Shown: positions 1 to 4,747, counted from the first letter of the stretch. The stretch is DNA of 5,140 nucleotides from Lentzea sp. (GCA_030146905.1 JASLAV010000163.1:1-5140), one strand, 5' to 3'. The notes: generated from the letters alone by a model not told the origin. Translations and numbers: made by a program.

Positions 1-756
1 TGGCTGATCGTCGTCGACGACCGCGCCGCGGCGACCAAGAACAACGTGCTGCGCATCATCCCCCGCACGCTCGTCGTCGGGGTGGGCTCGACGCGCGGTG
101 CGTCGGCCACGAGCGTCGGCGCCGCGTTGTCCGAACTGGACGCCCAGGGCGGTCTCGACCTGCGCGCCATCAAGGCGTTCGCGACGGCGGACGCCAAGGC
201 GGACGAGCCCGGCATCGTGGACGCGGTGGAGGACTGGGGTTTCTGGCACAGCGACACCGCCGAGCTGCTGACGTTCACCACCGAGGAACTCGCCGAGATC
301 GGTGTGCCCAACCCGAGCTCGGTGGTGCGCAACTCGATGGGCACCGCGAGCGTCGCGGAGGCGGCGGCGTTGCGCGGCGCGCGGCAGGTCGGCCTCGGTG
401 CGCCGGTCGAGCTGGCTGCCGAGAAGTTCAAGCGGGACAACGTGACCGTCGCCGCGGCACGGGTGCTGCCGCGCGGGCGTCTCGCGCTGGTCGGGCTCGG
501 GCCGGGAGGCGCTGAGGAGCGCACGCCCCGCGCGGAGGCGGAGATCAGGCGGGCCGCGTTCGTGGTCGGCAGCCCGGAGGCGATCGAGTCCGTCGGACCG
601 ATCCTGCGGTCCGGCACGGAGATCCGCCACGAGGGTGCGCACGAGCTGGCCTCCCGCGGTGCGGCGGTCGCCTTCGTCGCCTTCGGAGCAGGGCCGGCGC
701 TGGACGCCCCGGTCGAAGCCGACGTGGTCGTCGTTCCGGGCGTCCTGGAGAACTGA
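1..756 (+). CDS. cbiG: CbiG C-terminal domain fused to truncated CobJ-like methyltransferase domain (5' end missing)
   Basis: The frame is open from base 1, so the start lies upstream; 251 residues are visible (numbered from base 1). Residues about 24-150 match the C-terminal domain of CbiG (cobalt-precorrin-5A hydrolase), which opens the ring-A lactone during cobalamin synthesis. Matching parts are GVGSTRG (27-33), ADAKADEPG (63-71), PNPSSVV (103-109) and GTASVAEAAAL (114-124). From residue 159 a second domain begins with LALVGLGPGG and TPRAEAEIRRA, the N-terminal signature of precorrin-3B C17-methyltransferase (CobJ/CbiH). CbiG-CobJ fusions are known in actinomycetes. Here the methyltransferase part has only about 93 residues against roughly 240, lacks the usual GDPGV(F/Y)AMA segment (AFGAGPALDAP stands there), and stops just after VVPGV. 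The C-terminal half of the fold is absent and no other frame downstream restores it. The CbiG role is well supported; methyltransferase activity from this tail is very unlikely. Confidence 0.85.
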   Translation, partial: WLIVVDDRAAATKNNVLRIIPRTLVVGVGSTRGASATSVGAALSELDAQGGLDLRAIKAFATADAKADEPGIVDAVEDWGFWHSDTAELLTFTTEELAEIGVPNPSSVVRNSMGTASVAEAAALRGARQVGLGAPVELAAEKFKRDNVTVAAARVLPRGRLALVGLGPGGAEERTPRAEAEIRRAAFVVGSPEAIESVGPILRSGTEIRHEGAHELASRGAAVAFVAFGAGPALDAPVEADVVVVPGVLEN

Positions 757-759
757 GAC

Positions 760-791
760 CAGGCGGGTTTCACGGCACGTGGAATGGCCTG
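760..791 (+). terminator. Terminator-like hairpin after the cobalamin gene
   Basis: Three bases after the stop codon, CAGGC (760-764) pairs with GCCTG (787-791), and GTTTCACG (767-774) pairs with CGTGGAAT (778-785), including two G-U pairs, around a GCA loop. A small 2x1 internal loop separates the two stems. There is no T-run after it, as is common for actinobacterial hairpin terminators. Termination is inferred from position and structure only. Confidence 0.5.
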
Positions 792-851
792 AGTCAAACG
801 TCAAGCCGGAGTTGCCCGACTAATGGCGGTTACGCCGTTGAATCCCCGCCC

Positions 852-899
852 GTGACGCTGTGTGTGCTAGTGCTCGACTCCCTGCACAGTCAGCGTCAT
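852..899 (+). promoter_or_regulatory. Interrupted dyad / leader hairpin just upstream of the protease ribosome site
   Basis: TGACGCTG (853-860) is the exact reverse complement of CAGCGTCA (891-898), and TGTGC (863-867) of GCACA (884-888). Both share one centre, so they form a single stem of 8 (+1 G-T) and 5 pairs separated by a 2x2 mismatch, with a 16-base loop. The right arm ends three bases before the Shine-Dalgarno sequence of the trypsin gene. It could be a leader-RNA structure or a protein-binding dyad. No convincing promoter is visible in 757-916; the best is a weak extended -10 (TGCTAGTGC, 865-873) inside the loop, which would exclude the left arm from the RNA. Confidence 0.4.
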
Positions 900-916
900 C
901 GGGAAGGACTGGCAAC

Positions 917-1690
917 ATGGCGAAAACCCTGCATCGCCTGATCGTGTCCGTTGTGGTGTCCGCTCTCGCGAGCATCTTCTTCGTCGCCCCGGCCGCCAGC
1001 GCGGACGTCTCACCGATGATCGTCGGTGGCACGCGGGCCAGCACCTCGACCTACCCCTGGGTGGTCTACCTGGCGTCCACCTCCGGATCGCAGTTCTGCG
1101 GCGGAACGCTGGTGAAGGCCAACAAGGTCGTCACCGCCGCGCACTGCGTCGCCGGCCGTTCGGCGTCCAGCACCCGCGTGGTGCACGGGCGTGACGACAA
1201 GCAGAGCACCGCGGGCACGGTCGCGAGCGTGACCAGGATCTGGGTGCACCCGAGCTACACCACGGCGACGGCCGGCTACGACGTGGCCGTGCTGACGCTG
1301 GACCGCAACATCAGCTCGGCGACCCTGCCGCTCGCCACCCCGTCGGACACCGCGCTCTACGCGGCGGGCAACTCCGCGCTCATCCTCGGCTGGGGCACCA
1401 CGTCCTCCGGCGGTTCCGCCTCGCGGTACCTCCTGCAGGCCAACGTGCCGCTGACGTCCGACTCGACCTGCAAGTCCGCGTACTCGCAGTACAGCAACAG
1501 CTCCATGATCTGCGCCGGCTTCCCGCAGGGCGGCGTCGACACCTGCCAGGGCGACTCCGGTGGCCCGCTGGTGTTCGGCGGCAAGCTCATCGGTGACACG
1601 TCCTGGGGCCGCGGGTGCGCCGGCGCCGGCTACCCCGGCGTGTACGGCCGCATCGCGACGTACTACTCCACCATCACGGCTCAGCTCTGA
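917..1690 (+). CDS. Secreted trypsin-like serine protease (family S1A)
   Basis: A 257-residue secreted endopeptidase of the chymotrypsin/trypsin family, similar in plan to Streptomyces griseus trypsin. Residues 1-29 form a signal peptide (K3/R7, hydrophobic core, AxA-type site after ASA). A five-residue spacer DVSPM precedes the mature N-terminus IVGG (35-38). The triad is His76 (TAAHC), Asp122 (YDVAVL) and Ser214 (GDSGGP). Asp208, six residues before the serine, matches Asp189 of trypsin, and SWG plus GYPGVY supply the pocket glycines, so cleavage after Arg/Lys is expected. Six cysteines fit the three disulfides 42-58, 168-182 and 191-220 (chymotrypsin numbering). The ATG at 917 is chosen because GGAAGGA (902-908) precedes it and it begins the signal peptide; an in-frame GTG at 860 would add 19 residues before the signal. 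The spacer ends in Met, not Arg/Lys, so activation by trypsin itself is unlikely. It stands alone between hairpins and its substrate is unknown. Confidence 0.95.
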   Translation: MAKTLHRLIVSVVVSALASIFFVAPAASADVSPMIVGGTRASTSTYPWVVYLASTSGSQFCGGTLVKANKVVTAAHCVAGRSASSTRVVHGRDDKQSTAGTVASVTRIWVHPSYTTATAGYDVAVLTLDRNISSATLPLATPSDTALYAAGNSALILGWGTTSSGGSASRYLLQANVPLTSDSTCKSAYSQYSNSSMICAGFPQGGVDTCQGDSGGPLVFGGKLIGDTSWGRGCAGAGYPGVYGRIATYYSTITAQL

Positions 1691-1706
1691 GCGGTTGACC
1701 GGCAGT

Positions 1707-1738
1707 TGCAGGGTGCGTGCCCGGGCGCGCACCCTGCA
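1707..1738 (+). terminator. 32-bp near-perfect palindrome between protease and PIG-L genes (terminator and/or operator)
   Basis: Bases 1707-1722 and 1723-1738 are reverse complements at 15 of 16 positions; the exception (T1718/G1727) is a G-U wobble in RNA. Outer arms are TGCAGGGTGCG and CGCACCCTGCA; the centre is GCCCGGGC. It starts 16 bases after the protease stop and ends three bases before the ATG of the next gene. As RNA it would fold into a very stable hairpin ending the protease message. As DNA it could be an operator covering the presumed start region of the PIG-L gene. No T-run follows. Confidence 0.6.
1730..1735 (+). promoter_or_regulatory. Possible -10 box for a leaderless PIG-L transcript
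   Basis: CACCCT keeps the A at position 2 and T at position 6 of the actinobacterial TANNNT box. Six bases separate it from the ATG at 1742, the spacing expected if transcription starts on the A of the ATG. No Shine-Dalgarno sequence is present upstream. TTGACC lies at 1695-1700, but its 29-base spacing is too long for a normal -35. The box lies inside the palindrome arm. The evidence is weak. Confidence 0.25.
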
Positions 1739-1741
1739 CGC

Positions 1742-2455
1742 ATGTCTGATCTCGAAGCTGTGCCGGAGGACTGGTCGAGCGCACTGGTCGTCGTCGCTCA
1801 CCCCGACGACATGGAGTACGGCGGTGCGGGCGCCATCGCGCGCTGGACCGCTCAGGGCAAGAAGATCGCGTACCTGCTCGCGTGCCGTGGTGAGGCGGGC
1901 ATCGACTCCATGGACCCCGCGGTCTGCGGGCCGTTGCGGGTGGAGGAGCAGATCGCGTCGTGCGCGGCCGTCGGCGTGACTGACGTCGAGTTCCTGGACC
2001 ACCCGGACGGCCTCATCGAGTACGGCATCCCGTTGCGGCGTGACATCGCGGCCGCGATCCGCCGGCACAAGCCGGAGTTCGTGATCACCGGCAACTTCCG
2101 GGAGACGTGGCCCTCCGGCGGGCTCAACATGGCGGACCACGTCGCCGTCGGACGTGCCACCGTCGACGCCGTGCGCGACGCGGGCAACCGGTGGATCTTC
2201 CAGGACCTGGGACTGGAGAAGTGGGAGGGCGTCAGGTACCTGGCGGCCGCTTCCTCGCCGTTGTCGACGCACGCCGTGGACATCACGGACTCGTTCGGCG
2301 CTTCGGTGGAGTCGCTGCGCGCCCACAAGGCGTACCTGGAGGGGTTGAGCGGCGACATGGCCGACCCGGAACCGTTCCTGAGGTCGATGGCCGAGGCCGT
2401 GGGCGAGCGGTTCGGGGGCGTTCTCGCGACCTCGTTCGAGATGCTGCCGCTGTGA
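1742..2455 (+). CDS. PIG-L (LmbE-like) family zinc-dependent deacetylase
   Basis: A 237-residue cytoplasmic protein of the PIG-L superfamily, whose members remove N-acetyl groups from sugars such as GlcNAc conjugates (MshB and Mca in mycothiol metabolism). It has the family signature AHPDD (19-23) after the first strand LVVV. By analogy with MshB, His20 and Asp23 plus His133 (ADHVAVGRA) would bind zinc and Asp22 act as base. It is clearly shorter than MshB or Mca (near 300 residues), so it is probably neither, and its substrate cannot be named. The ATG at 1742 is preferred: a TTG at 1706 in frame would place the palindrome inside the coding sequence. There is no ribosome-binding site, so leaderless translation is likely. 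The gene lies 51 bases before the cysG start; no functional link is shown. Confidence 0.88.
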   Translation: MSDLEAVPEDWSSALVVVAHPDDMEYGGAGAIARWTAQGKKIAYLLACRGEAGIDSMDPAVCGPLRVEEQIASCAAVGVTDVEFLDHPDGLIEYGIPLRRDIAAAIRRHKPEFVITGNFRETWPSGGLNMADHVAVGRATVDAVRDAGNRWIFQDLGLEKWEGVRYLAAASSPLSTHAVDITDSFGASVESLRAHKAYLEGLSGDMADPEPFLRSMAEAVGERFGGVLATSFEMLPL

Positions 2456-2471
2456 CCATGTTCCCTTCGGC

Positions 2472-2499
2472 TGGACACGACGTGTCCCGTGTGGATGCT
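2472..2499 (+). promoter_or_regulatory. Probable cysG promoter
   Basis: TGGACA (2472-2477) matches the -35 consensus TTGACA at five of six positions. After 16 bases, GATGCT (2494-2499) has the A and T of a TANNNT -10 box. Transcription would start at about 2506-2507, on the ATG itself, giving a leaderless message. This agrees with the lack of a good Shine-Dalgarno sequence. Confidence 0.4.
2473..2487 (+). promoter_or_regulatory. 15-bp perfect dyad overlapping the cysG -35 (operator candidate)
   Basis: GGACACG (2473-2479) and CGTGTCC (2481-2487) are exact reverse complements around a single base, A2480. The dyad covers five of the six bases of the proposed -35 box and the following spacer, the usual place for a repressor site. 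The one-base centre makes it a poor RNA hairpin, which favours DNA binding over termination. The regulator is unknown; control by sulfur, nitrogen or cobalamin status would be reasonable but is not shown. Confidence 0.45.
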
Positions 2500-2506
2500 T
2501 CTACGC

Positions 2507-3715
2507 ATGCCCTTTGAACAGCACTACCTGGCCGGCCTCGACCTGCGGGGCCGGCGCGTCCTCGTGGTCGGCGGAGGCACGGTCGCGCAGCGGCGCCTGC
2601 CCAGGCTGATCGCGGCCGGCGCCGTCGTCGAGCTCGTGTCGCCGTCCGTCACGCCCGCCGTGCAGGGCATGGTCGACGCGGGGGAGCTGACGTGGCACGA
2701 GCGGCGGTTCGAGCCGGGTGACGTCGAGGGCGCGTGGTACGTGGTGGCGTGCACTTCCGACATCGAGGTGAACGCGCAGATCGGTGAAGAGGCACTCTCG
2801 CAGCGTGTGTTCTGCGTGCGCGCGGACATCGCCGTCGAGGGCACGGCGGTCACGCCGGCGACGGGCACGCACGACGGGATGCTGCTCGGTGTGCTGGCGG
2901 GTGGTGAGCACCGCCGTTCCGCCTCGGTGCGCGACGGGCTCGTGGCGGCGTTGCGCGACGGGCGCATCGCCGACCAGGCCGCGCCGCCCGTCGGTGTCGC
3001 GCTGGTCGGCGGCGGTCCCGGCGACCCCGAGCTGATCACCGTGCAGGGCAAGCGCTTGCTGGCCCACGCCGACGTGGTCGTGGCGGACCGGCTGGCACCA
3101 CGCGAGCTGCTGGAGGAACTGCCCGCGCACGTCGAGGTCGTGGACGCGGCGAAGATCCCCTACGGCCGTGCGGCGTCGCAGGACTTCATCAACCAGACGC
3201 TCATCGACCGCGCCAAGGAGGGCAAGTTCGTCGTCCGGTTGAAGGGCGGCGACCCGTACGTCTTCGGGCGCGGTTTCGAGGAGCTGCTGGCGTGCGCGGA
3301 GGCCGGCATCCCCGTGACGGTGGTGCCGGGCGTGACGTCGGCGTTCGGCGTGCCCGCGCTGGCCGGTGTGCCGGTGACGCACCGAGGGGTGGCGCACGAG
3401 GTCGTCGTCGTCTCCGGTCACGTCGCGCCGGACGACCCGCGTTCGCTCGTGGACTGGTCCGCGATCGCACGCCTGCGTGGAACCGTCGTGCTGATGATGG
3501 CGGTCGAACGCGCCGGTGCGTTCGCCACGGCGTTGATGGAAGGCCGCCCCGGTTCGACGCCCGTCGCCGTCGTCCAGGAGGGCAGCACGGCGTCCCAGCG
3601 CGTTCTGCGGTCCACTTTGGACTCGCTGGCCGCCGACATGGCGGAGCAGGCGATCCGCCCGCCGGCGATCATCGTGGTCGGCCCGGTCGCCGACATCGCC
3701 TCGGTGGGCCAGTAG
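2507..3715 (+). CDS. cysG: Bifunctional sirohaem synthase: precorrin-2 dehydrogenase / uroporphyrinogen-III C-methyltransferase
   Basis: A 402-residue cytoplasmic enzyme. The C-terminal SUMT part methylates uroporphyrinogen III twice with S-adenosylmethionine to give precorrin-2; the N-terminal part oxidises precorrin-2 with NAD+ to sirohydrochlorin and may insert iron. Residues 16-30 hold the NAD-binding strand-loop VLVVGGGTVAQRR; Asp107 (VRADIA) aligns with the catalytic Asp104 of enteric CysG. The SUMT domain starts near 163: VGGGPGDPELIT (167-178), PYGR (218-221), RLKGGDP and VVPGVTSA (272-279), ending in RPPAIIVVGPV. Plan and length match Mycobacterium tuberculosis CysG (about 405 residues). 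The helical dimerisation segment of enteric CysG (about 80 residues between domains) is reduced to about 20, and the phosphorylated Ser128 of Salmonella is Ala here (VLAGGEHRRSA). The ATG at 2507 fits homologue starts; GTG 2489 and ATG 2495 would add six or four residues. The product supplies both sirohaem and, with the cobalamin gene at the window start, the corrin pathway. Confidence 0.95.
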   Translation: MPFEQHYLAGLDLRGRRVLVVGGGTVAQRRLPRLIAAGAVVELVSPSVTPAVQGMVDAGELTWHERRFEPGDVEGAWYVVACTSDIEVNAQIGEEALSQRVFCVRADIAVEGTAVTPATGTHDGMLLGVLAGGEHRRSASVRDGLVAALRDGRIADQAAPPVGVALVGGGPGDPELITVQGKRLLAHADVVVADRLAPRELLEELPAHVEVVDAAKIPYGRAASQDFINQTLIDRAKEGKFVVRLKGGDPYVFGRGFEELLACAEAGIPVTVVPGVTSAFGVPALAGVPVTHRGVAHEVVVVSGHVAPDDPRSLVDWSAIARLRGTVVLMMAVERAGAFATALMEGRPGSTPVAVVQEGSTASQRVLRSTLDSLAADMAEQAIRPPAIIVVGPVADIASVGQ

Positions 3716-3726
3716 GTCCCCCGCTC

Positions 3727-3756
3727 GACCGGTGGACTCCGCCGAGTCCACCGGTT
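3727..3756 (+). terminator. Strong hairpin terminator after cysG
   Basis: Arms ACCGGTGGACTC (3728-3739) and GAGTCCACCGGT (3744-3755) are perfect 12-bp reverse complements around a CGCC loop, with one further G-U pair outside. It begins 11 bases after the cysG stop. The RNA stem is GC-rich and very stable, and only TT and no T-run follow, the usual actinobacterial type. Position between two genes supports termination. Confidence 0.7.
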
Positions 3757-3768
3757 CCGCGGCCGCGG
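3757..3768 (+). repeat. 12-bp fully self-complementary GC palindrome
   Basis: CCGCGGCCGCGG is its own reverse complement, directly abutting the hairpin after cysG and 30 bases upstream of the yaaA -10 box. It may be a second terminator element, a protein site or chance in GC-rich DNA; the sequence alone does not decide. Confidence 0.35.
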
Positions 3769-3797
3769 TGCGGTCCACCAGGTTCGTCCGGTTGCCC

Positions 3798-3803
3798 TAC
3801 CCT
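3798..3803 (+). promoter_or_regulatory. yaaA: -10 box for leaderless yaaA transcript
   Basis: TACCCT matches the actinobacterial TANNNT -10 motif. Six bases separate it from the GTG at 3810, so the predicted first base of the RNA is the G of the start codon. There is no Shine-Dalgarno sequence upstream, and a terminator closes cysG just before. No good -35 is visible 16-18 bases upstream, as is common for this promoter class. Confidence 0.5.
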
Positions 3804-3809
3804 TTCACC

Positions 3810-4538
3810 GTGCTGGTGCTGCTTCCCCCGTCGGAGACCAAGGCGATCGGCGGCGAGGGCGCGCCGCTCGACCTCGACGCGCTGTCGTTCCCCGAGCTCA
3901 ACCCCGTGCGCGACAAGCTCGTGTCCGCGCTGGCCGACCTCGCCGCCGACGTCCCGGCGAGCCTGAAGGCGCTCGACATCTCCGAACGCCAGGTCGACGA
4001 GGTGCACCGCAACGCGGCGCTGCGCACGTCGGAGACGACGCCCGCGCTGCTGCGCTACACCGGCGTGCTCTACGACAACCTGGACTTCCCCTCGCTGAAG
4101 AAGGTCGAGAAGGAACGGGCCTACCGGCGGCTCGCGGTCGCGTCGGCGCTGTTCGGAGTGGTGCGCGGCGGTGATCCGGTGCCCGCGTACCGGTTGTCCG
4201 GCGGCAGCACGCTCCCGTCCCACGGCAGCCTGCGCACGGTGTGGAAGCCGGCGCTGGAGCCCGTGCTCGCCGACGCCGACGAGTTCGTCGTCGACCTGCG
4301 CTCCGGCGCCTATTCGAGCCTCGCGAGGGTTCCGCACGCCGTCGTCGTGCGGGTGGTCACCAGCGAGGGCAAGGTCGTCAGCCACTTCAACAAGGCGCAC
4401 AAGGGTCTGCTCGCCCGTGCCATCACGACCACCGGCGTCGAGCCCACCGACCTGAAAGGCCTGGTCAAGCTCGCGAAGAAGGCCGGGCTGACGATCATCC
4501 CGACCGGTGGGAGGACCGCGGACCTGATCACGGGTTAA
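3810..4538 (+). CDS. yaaA: YaaA family (UPF0246 / DUF328) peroxide-stress protein
   Basis: A 242-residue cytoplasmic protein. In Escherichia coli YaaA (about 258 residues) is induced by peroxide and limits free intracellular iron, protecting DNA from Fenton damage; the biochemical mechanism is not settled. Family marks seen: LLPPSETK at the N-terminus (4-11), ALFGVV and PVPAYRL (Tyr127, Arg128, Leu129), VVDLRSGAYS (160-169) matching the usual nL.S.EYs, and FNKAHKGLLAR (193-203) matching the family's late basic motif. GTG 3810 is chosen because homologues begin at the LVLLPPSETK strand; an upstream ATG at 3732 would put the cysG terminator hairpin and 26 unrelated residues into the protein. 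It appears to have its own leaderless promoter. A role in iron or oxidative stress is inferred from the family and is not proved for actinobacterial members. Confidence 0.9.
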   Translation: MLVLLPPSETKAIGGEGAPLDLDALSFPELNPVRDKLVSALADLAADVPASLKALDISERQVDEVHRNAALRTSETTPALLRYTGVLYDNLDFPSLKKVEKERAYRRLAVASALFGVVRGGDPVPAYRLSGGSTLPSHGSLRTVWKPALEPVLADADEFVVDLRSGAYSSLARVPHAVVVRVVTSEGKVVSHFNKAHKGLLARAITTTGVEPTDLKGLVKLAKKAGLTIIPTGGRTADLITG

Positions 4539-4564
4539 TTCGGTTGCGGTCGGTGGGGCCGCAC

Positions 4565-4608
4565 GGCAGTCTTCTGCCTCGAAGCGTGACAACGGAGCTG
4601 GATCGAGG
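4565..4608 (+). promoter_or_regulatory. Two mutually exclusive small hairpins between yaaA and the mini-ORF
   Basis: GGCAG (4565-4569) pairs with CTGCC (4574-4578) around TCTT, a weak terminator-like hairpin 26 bases after yaaA. Alternatively CCTCGA plus AGC (4577-4585) pairs with GCT (4597-4599) and TCGAGG (4603-4608), leaving a three-base bulge. The second fold would cover part of the GAGGAGG ribosome site of the ORF at 4618. They share bases 4577-4578, so they compete at the base of each stem. Stems are short and the regulatory reading is speculative. Confidence 0.3.
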
Positions 4609-4617
4609 AGGTGCGTG

Positions 4618-4683
4618 ATGTCAGAGCCTGTCTTTGGACGTGGCACCGCACTCGCGACCCGTCCAGCCGCCCCTCGCGCCTGA
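4618..4683 (+). CDS. Possible 21-residue leader peptide ORF
   Basis: ATG at 4618 follows a full GAGGAGG Shine-Dalgarno sequence (4605-4611) by six bases, the strongest ribosome site in the window. The ORF has 21 sense codons ending in TGA at 4681; it begins MSEPVFGRG and is Ala/Pro/Arg-rich at its end. It has no signal peptide, membrane segment or run of one amino acid that would mark classical attenuation. It ends 64 bases before the GTG of the RIO kinase gene and is in a different frame from it. It could be a leader peptide controlling the kinase gene, a small protein, or a chance ORF under a chance purine run. I do not recognise the peptide. Confidence 0.35.
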   Translation: MSEPVFGRGTALATRPAAPRA

Positions 4684-4710
4684 TCAGCACCGTTTGATCG
4701 CAGAGCGCCA

Positions 4711-4746
4711 GTGGGACGGTCACCTCCACCGCTTGGGAGACCCCAC
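4711..4746 (+). promoter_or_regulatory. Ribosome-binding region of the RIO kinase gene, in a possible hairpin
   Basis: GGGAG (4735-4739) lies eight bases before the GTG at 4748 and is the likely Shine-Dalgarno sequence. It sits between GTGGG (4711-4715) and CCCAC (4742-4746), which are exact complements, with GTC (4719-4721) able to pair with GAC (4739-4741). Folding would partly hide the ribosome site. No promoter was recognised in 4539-4747. Confidence 0.35.
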
Positions 4747-4747
4747 C

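Noticed and set aside
838..873. Possible promoter for the protease (TTGAAT at 838-843, TAGTGC at 868-873).
   Set aside because: The spacing of 24 bases is too long and TAGTGC lacks the final T of the -10 motif, so it was not listed as a promoter feature.
860..916. In-frame GTG start for the protease at 860.
   Set aside because: It has no ribosome site, lies within the dyad, and would place 19 polar residues before a normal signal peptide; ATG 917 has GGAAGGA upstream.
1010..2326. Long open frame on the minus strand (over 430 codons) opposite the protease and PIG-L genes.
   Set aside because: It is a composition shadow: Arg/Gly/Ala-rich low-complexity translation, no family signature, and it spans two well-supported plus-strand genes and the palindrome between them.
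2501..3778. Minus-strand open frame of about 425 codons opposite cysG.
   Set aside because: His/Arg/Asp-rich translation without domain motifs, fully overlapping cysG and its terminator; typical antisense frame in high-GC DNA.
3732..3809. In-frame ATG start for yaaA at 3732.
   Set aside because: It would translate the cysG terminator hairpin; the family begins at LVLLPPSETK, and GTG 3810 has a well-placed -10 box.
4640..4747. N-terminal extension of the RIO kinase from GTG 4640, in the same open frame.
   Set aside because: No ribosome site precedes 4640, while GTG 4748 has GGGAG at good spacing and begins a sequence resembling starts of related kinases.
4539..4747. Possible tRNA or small RNA gene in the largest gap.
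   Set aside because: No cloverleaf, T-loop GGTTCGA-type motif or CCA end could be found; only short hairpins and the mini-ORF are visible.
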